Shown here: positions 6,551 to 8,289 of the stretch, in pieces | How positions within the stretch are numbered: the first letter of the stretch is position 1 | Layout of the letters: each line of letters starts with the position of its first letter | Assembly (NCBI GenBank): GCA_002419025.1 | Contig: DIFG01000061.1 | Coordinates: forward strand, 1 to 8,289 | DNA: 8,289 bases | Source of the DNA: Deltaproteobacteria bacterium UBA5754 | GTDB taxonomy: Bacteria > Desulfobacterota > Dissulfuribacteria > Dissulfuribacterales > UBA5754 | Direction: 5' to 3' | Notes under the pieces: model-generated | The model's database searches: none | Told to the model about the DNA's origin: nothing | The model's input: the letters and a program-made list of their open reading frames with translations, nothing else | Made by a program: the position numbers and the translations under genes

Positions 6551-7366
6551 TTAAGTGGATTGGAGATCCTTCCAGGTCTCTTTCTGCAAAAAACTTCCAT
6601 CAACGTTGTCTTCCATCTCCTTAAACATCCGCCAGGGAACGGCAAAGGAGAGCACATTCCTGTCAAGCTGTTTTTTGAGATTCTTTCGTGCAGAAAGGTC
6701 TGTAAGGCCGATAACCGCCCGGGGACGCCCGGAGCGTGCCTCCTGGTAAGGGAAGATCCCGATCTGCTGGCACCCGGCGGCAAATGGGGCGATCACGTTC
6801 TCGTTGTCCTCCCTGCCGTAATTGGCCAGCACCACCAGGGCGGAAAGTTGGTCCGGGTCAGCCAGAAATACAATCACCTGGGGCTGTTCTCGGGTCGAAT
6901 CGAGATCGGTTAGGGGTTTAAAGACCACATATTTTTCAGGCACCTCCATGATGGGCAGGCTGTCAATGAACCTTTTTACCAGCTCCGGGGACCTCATAAA
7001 CCCTTCCCCATGACGGAATTCCTCCAAAAATTCCCTGCCCGCGGCAGATGCGAGCTTTTCAGCCGTATCGCGGCCTTTCTGCCAATTCTCATTGCCTGTA
7101 GACAGGAAATGATAGAAACATTCAATACCGCCGGGGAAGTTGAGATACTGGTTTCCGAATCCCAACCCGACTCCGCCGCCCCAGCAGCCGTAGGTCTTTT
7201 CATCAAAGGCCGCTGTTCTCCCTTTGGCCGAGGCCGCCAGCATCCACATGACACAGCCCCATTTGCCCTGTTTAAAGCCCATTGCCTTTTCGGGTCTATC
7301 CTCACTCCAGAGGATGGCCACAGGATGGTATTTCAGGTTAAGCGATCGAGCTATCTTGCTTTCCAT
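6551..7366 (-). CDS. DUF169 family protein
   Basis: Uncharacterised DUF169 protein, a family common in anaerobic bacteria and archaea; no reaction is established to my knowledge. The 271-aa length fits. Family features seen: N-terminal LKYHPVAILW, conserved cysteine contexts WGCVMW (Cys38) and YGCWGGGVGLGF (Cys61), further Cys83 and Cys199, then VVFKPLTDL (about 147-155), QVIVFLADPDQLSALVVLANYG, the APFAAGCQQIGIFPYQEA block, AVIGLTDLSARKNL, and the C-terminal FAVPWRMFKEMEDNVDGSFL. The spread of conserved cysteines could suggest metal or cofactor binding, but that is speculation. No signal peptide or membrane segment is visible, so it is likely cytoplasmic. GAGGTG about 5 nt before the ATG is a plausible ribosome binding site. 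It lies 106 nt downstream of the permease gene and about 190 nt upstream of the dehydrogenase on the same strand. Confidence 0.9.
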   Translation of the reverse strand: MESKIARSLNLKYHPVAILWSEDRPEKAMGFKQGKWGCVMWMLAASAKGRTAAFDEKTYGCWGGGVGLGFGNQYLNFPGGIECFYHFLSTGNENWQKGRDTAEKLASAAGREFLEEFRHGEGFMRSPELVKRFIDSLPIMEVPEKYVVFKPLTDLDSTREQPQVIVFLADPDQLSALVVLANYGREDNENVIAPFAAGCQQIGIFPYQEARSGRPRAVIGLTDLSARKNLKKQLDRNVLSFAVPWRMFKEMEDNVDGSFLQKETWKDLQST

Positions 7367-7472
7367 GTTTACACCTCACTCCTTGAATGGCGTGCATTAT
7401 TCGTGAGTCCTGCTGCCATGGTGTTTTTTCTGCTTCCGGTGGCCTACCGTTGACCTTATCCTGGCCCTGCGC

Positions 7473-7985
7473 CTACCCGAACATCAACAGCCGCGTCCAC
7501 AAAAACCTGGTAAGCAGACCTATGATCATCGGAAAGACCAGAGAGGCGGCTATGCGGGCGAGGGACAATTTCCAGCCCAACATGGGAACCTCGTAAACGA
7601 GAAGCCGGTTCACGCCGAGAACAGACCAGGCTGTAATATAGGCCGTCAAGGGCGCTACGCCAGCCCCCGCCTTGAAGAGCGCTGCAACAATGGGAAACTG
7701 AACAAAGGGTCCGCCCGGGGTCAGGGCTCCGGCCAGGGTGGCGATCATCAGACCCTGGAGTCCGGATTGTTCCCCCAGCCACCGGCTCATGAGCTCCCGG
7801 GGAAGGAGCACGCTGACCAATCCAGCCCCGATAAAGGCAAGAACCATCGTCGGCAGGATCTCCTGGAAGAGTTTCCCTCCGGCCTTCAAACCCTCGAGCA
7901 CCAGTGCCGGATCCTTTATATAGGCAAAAATAGCCAGGGCAAAGACCAGCAGTAATATGATCTCTGTGCTTATGCTTATTTTCAT
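7473..7985 (-). CDS. Small permease, ArsP_1/DUF318-like half-size membrane protein
   Basis: Integral inner-membrane protein of 170 aa. Hydrophobic segments lie near residues 7-23, 43-62, 76-98, 101-123 and 140-161, so about five membrane spans. GALTPGGPFVQFPIVAALF (87-104), YITAWSVLGVNRLL and the end PMIIGLLTR recall the DUF318/ArsP_1 'predicted permease' family. Larger members, of 300 aa or more, contain two such halves and often a Cys-containing motif at the equivalent loop; here the loop is TPGGPF with no cysteine, and the protein is about half-size, so it might dimerise (inference). Substrate unknown. The ATG at 7983-7985 is the only sensible start, though no clear Shine-Dalgarno is seen. 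Codon use is GC-rich like tamB (39/60 in the counted line 7681-7740). It is the first gene of the minus-strand run, 53 nt from an IS-like end. Confidence 0.82.
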   Translation of the reverse strand: MKISISTEIILLLVFALAIFAYIKDPALVLEGLKAGGKLFQEILPTMVLAFIGAGLVSVLLPRELMSRWLGEQSGLQGLMIATLAGALTPGGPFVQFPIVAALFKAGAGVAPLTAYITAWSVLGVNRLLVYEVPMLGWKLSLARIAASLVFPMIIGLLTRFLWTRLLMFG

Positions 7986-8042
7986 TTCGATTTCATGAAC
8001 TATTTGTTGCGGGATGATGGATTCGTATCAAATCTTCTGGTT

Positions 8043-8091
8043 CTTCGTCATTTTGTGTGGAATTTGGGCTCCTCGACGTTTTGTGTGGATT
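8043..8091 (+). repeat. Two direct repeats spaced 28 bp (TTTTGTGTGGA core)
   Basis: Bases 8043-8063 and 8071-8091 align with an offset of 28 and share the uninterrupted core TTTTGTGTGGA (8051-8061 and 8079-8089), with four mismatches in the 21 aligned positions. Repeated copies inside an IS end would suit transposase binding sites; that is inference. Confidence 0.6.
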
Positions 8092-8126
8092 GGAGCTATA
8101 CAGGACTTCAATCCACACAAGACGGC
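8075..8126. repeat. Long imperfect hairpin with a 12-bp perfect stem
   Basis: TTGTGTGGATTG (8081-8092) is perfectly complementary to CAATCCACACAA (8109-8120). Pairing continues imperfectly inward (GAG with CTT) and outward (8075-8080 with 8121-8126). The right arm is a third, inverted copy of the TTGTGTGGA motif of the neighbouring direct repeats. No T-run follows on either strand, so it is more likely part of a mobile element than a terminator. Confidence 0.65.
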
Positions 8127-8216
8127 AGGCAAAAACAACCGAGATGACATCGCGACATTCAAGCACATCCTGCCGGAGCACAGCCCCATGCTTCCGCCAA
8201 GGCAGTCATCGTACCT

Positions 8217-8245
8217 CGTCATTCCGGCGCAGGCCGGAATCCAGC
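8217..8245. repeat. REP-like dispersed palindrome
   Basis: ATTCCGGC (8221-8228) and GCCGGAAT (8233-8240) form a perfect 8-bp stem with loop GCAG, in the context CGTCATTCCGGCGCAGGCC. This is the well-known intergenic palindrome type found in many proteobacterial and Desulfobacterota genomes, whose translation gives the familiar spurious WIPACAGMT peptide. Only one arm of a possible larger repeat pair is in view. Confidence 0.75.
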
Positions 8246-8259
8246 AATTTCCCGTCAAA

Positions 8260-8275
8260 GGATACAGGGATACAG
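8260..8275 (+). repeat. Two tandem copies of GGATACAG
   Basis: Perfect head-to-tail duplication of an 8-mer (8260-8267 and 8268-8275) just after the REP-like palindrome. It could be replication slippage, and no function is implied. Confidence 0.5.
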
Positions 8276-8289
8276 ATCCAGCCATCCCG

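Larger units (their letters stand above)
8039..8126 (+). mobile_element. IS-like end fragment, terminus at 8039
   Basis: The sequence from 8039 inward begins GGTTCTTCGTCATTTTGTG and is the exact inverted copy of window bases 1-21. The eight outside bases (8031-8038, aatcttct) are AT-rich and differ from the eight beside the left copy, so these are two independent ends rather than one target duplication. Inside are subterminal repeats and a hairpin, as at transposase-binding ends. No transposase is encoded in the 250 bases to the window end, so this may be a solitary or decayed end, a small non-autonomous element, or the start of an element that continues beyond 8289. ISL3 family is a guess from the GGTTCTTC terminus. 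Confidence 0.5.
7986..8289. other. Non-coding, repeat-rich stretch
   Basis: These 304 bases hold no credible gene. They contain an IS-like terminal repeat (8039 onward), two 28-bp-spaced direct repeats, a long imperfect hairpin, a GTCATTCCGGC-type palindrome and a short tandem duplication. The frames open here on either strand give low-complexity or repeat-derived peptides. The promoter of the permease must lie between 7986 and the IS-like end or inside that end. TTGATA is visible on the minus strand at 8025-8030, but I see no good -10 partner. Confidence 0.6.

Noticed and set aside
8028..8285. 85-codon minus-strand frame with WIPACAGMT
   Set aside because: This peptide is the classic spurious translation of the dispersed REP-like palindrome.
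8144..8289. Plus-strand frame open to the window end (could have been a transposase start)
   Set aside because: It translates to a Ser/Arg-rich peptide including SFRRRPESS, the other spurious translation of the same repeat. There is no transposase-like sequence.
1..8289. tRNA, rRNA, CRISPR array or riboswitch
   Set aside because: No regularly spaced multi-copy repeats, cloverleaf or recognisable riboswitch core was found. The only repeats are the IS-like, REP-like and 8-bp tandem ones listed.

Overview
The window looks like part of a moderately GC-rich Gram-negative bacterial chromosome. A tamB-type outer-membrane biogenesis gene implies a diderm. A DUF169 protein, an ArsP/DUF318-type small permease and a GTCATTCCGGC-type dispersed palindrome together recall anaerobic Desulfobacterota (former Deltaproteobacteria). 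The taxonomic placement is inference only; there is no rRNA or other marker gene here.

Layout. Positions 9-3382 (+) carry tamB, broken by a one-base frameshift near 576-580 into an N-terminal piece (9-584) and a long C-terminal piece (617-3382, open from 539). A 145-bp convergent gap follows. Five minus-strand genes then read leftward from 7985: a 170-aa permease, a DUF169 protein, an NAD(P)-dependent D-2-hydroxyacid dehydrogenase, a classical FabG-like SDR, and a second SDR with an unusual, fungal-looking architecture. Positions 7986-8289 hold no credible gene but are rich in repeats.

The main structural observation is a perfect inverted repeat of at least 21 bp between the first 21 bases of the window and 8039-8059. 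The match stops exactly at a 5'-GGTTCTTC terminus, which resembles the end of an insertion sequence (ISL3-like from memory). The apparent ATG of tamB (position 9) lies inside this repeat, so tamB was probably interrupted at its 5' end as well as frameshifted. The left edge may also be a contig break at a repeat.

How the genes may work together. The dehydrogenase and the FabG-like SDR are only 30 nt apart and are probably cotranscribed; the second SDR follows after 117 nt. Their base composition is lower in GC than that of tamB and the permease. A plausible reading is a small acquired redox cassette acting on hydroxy/oxo substrates, possibly linked to the upstream DUF169 protein and permease. 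The substrate cannot be told from the sequence.
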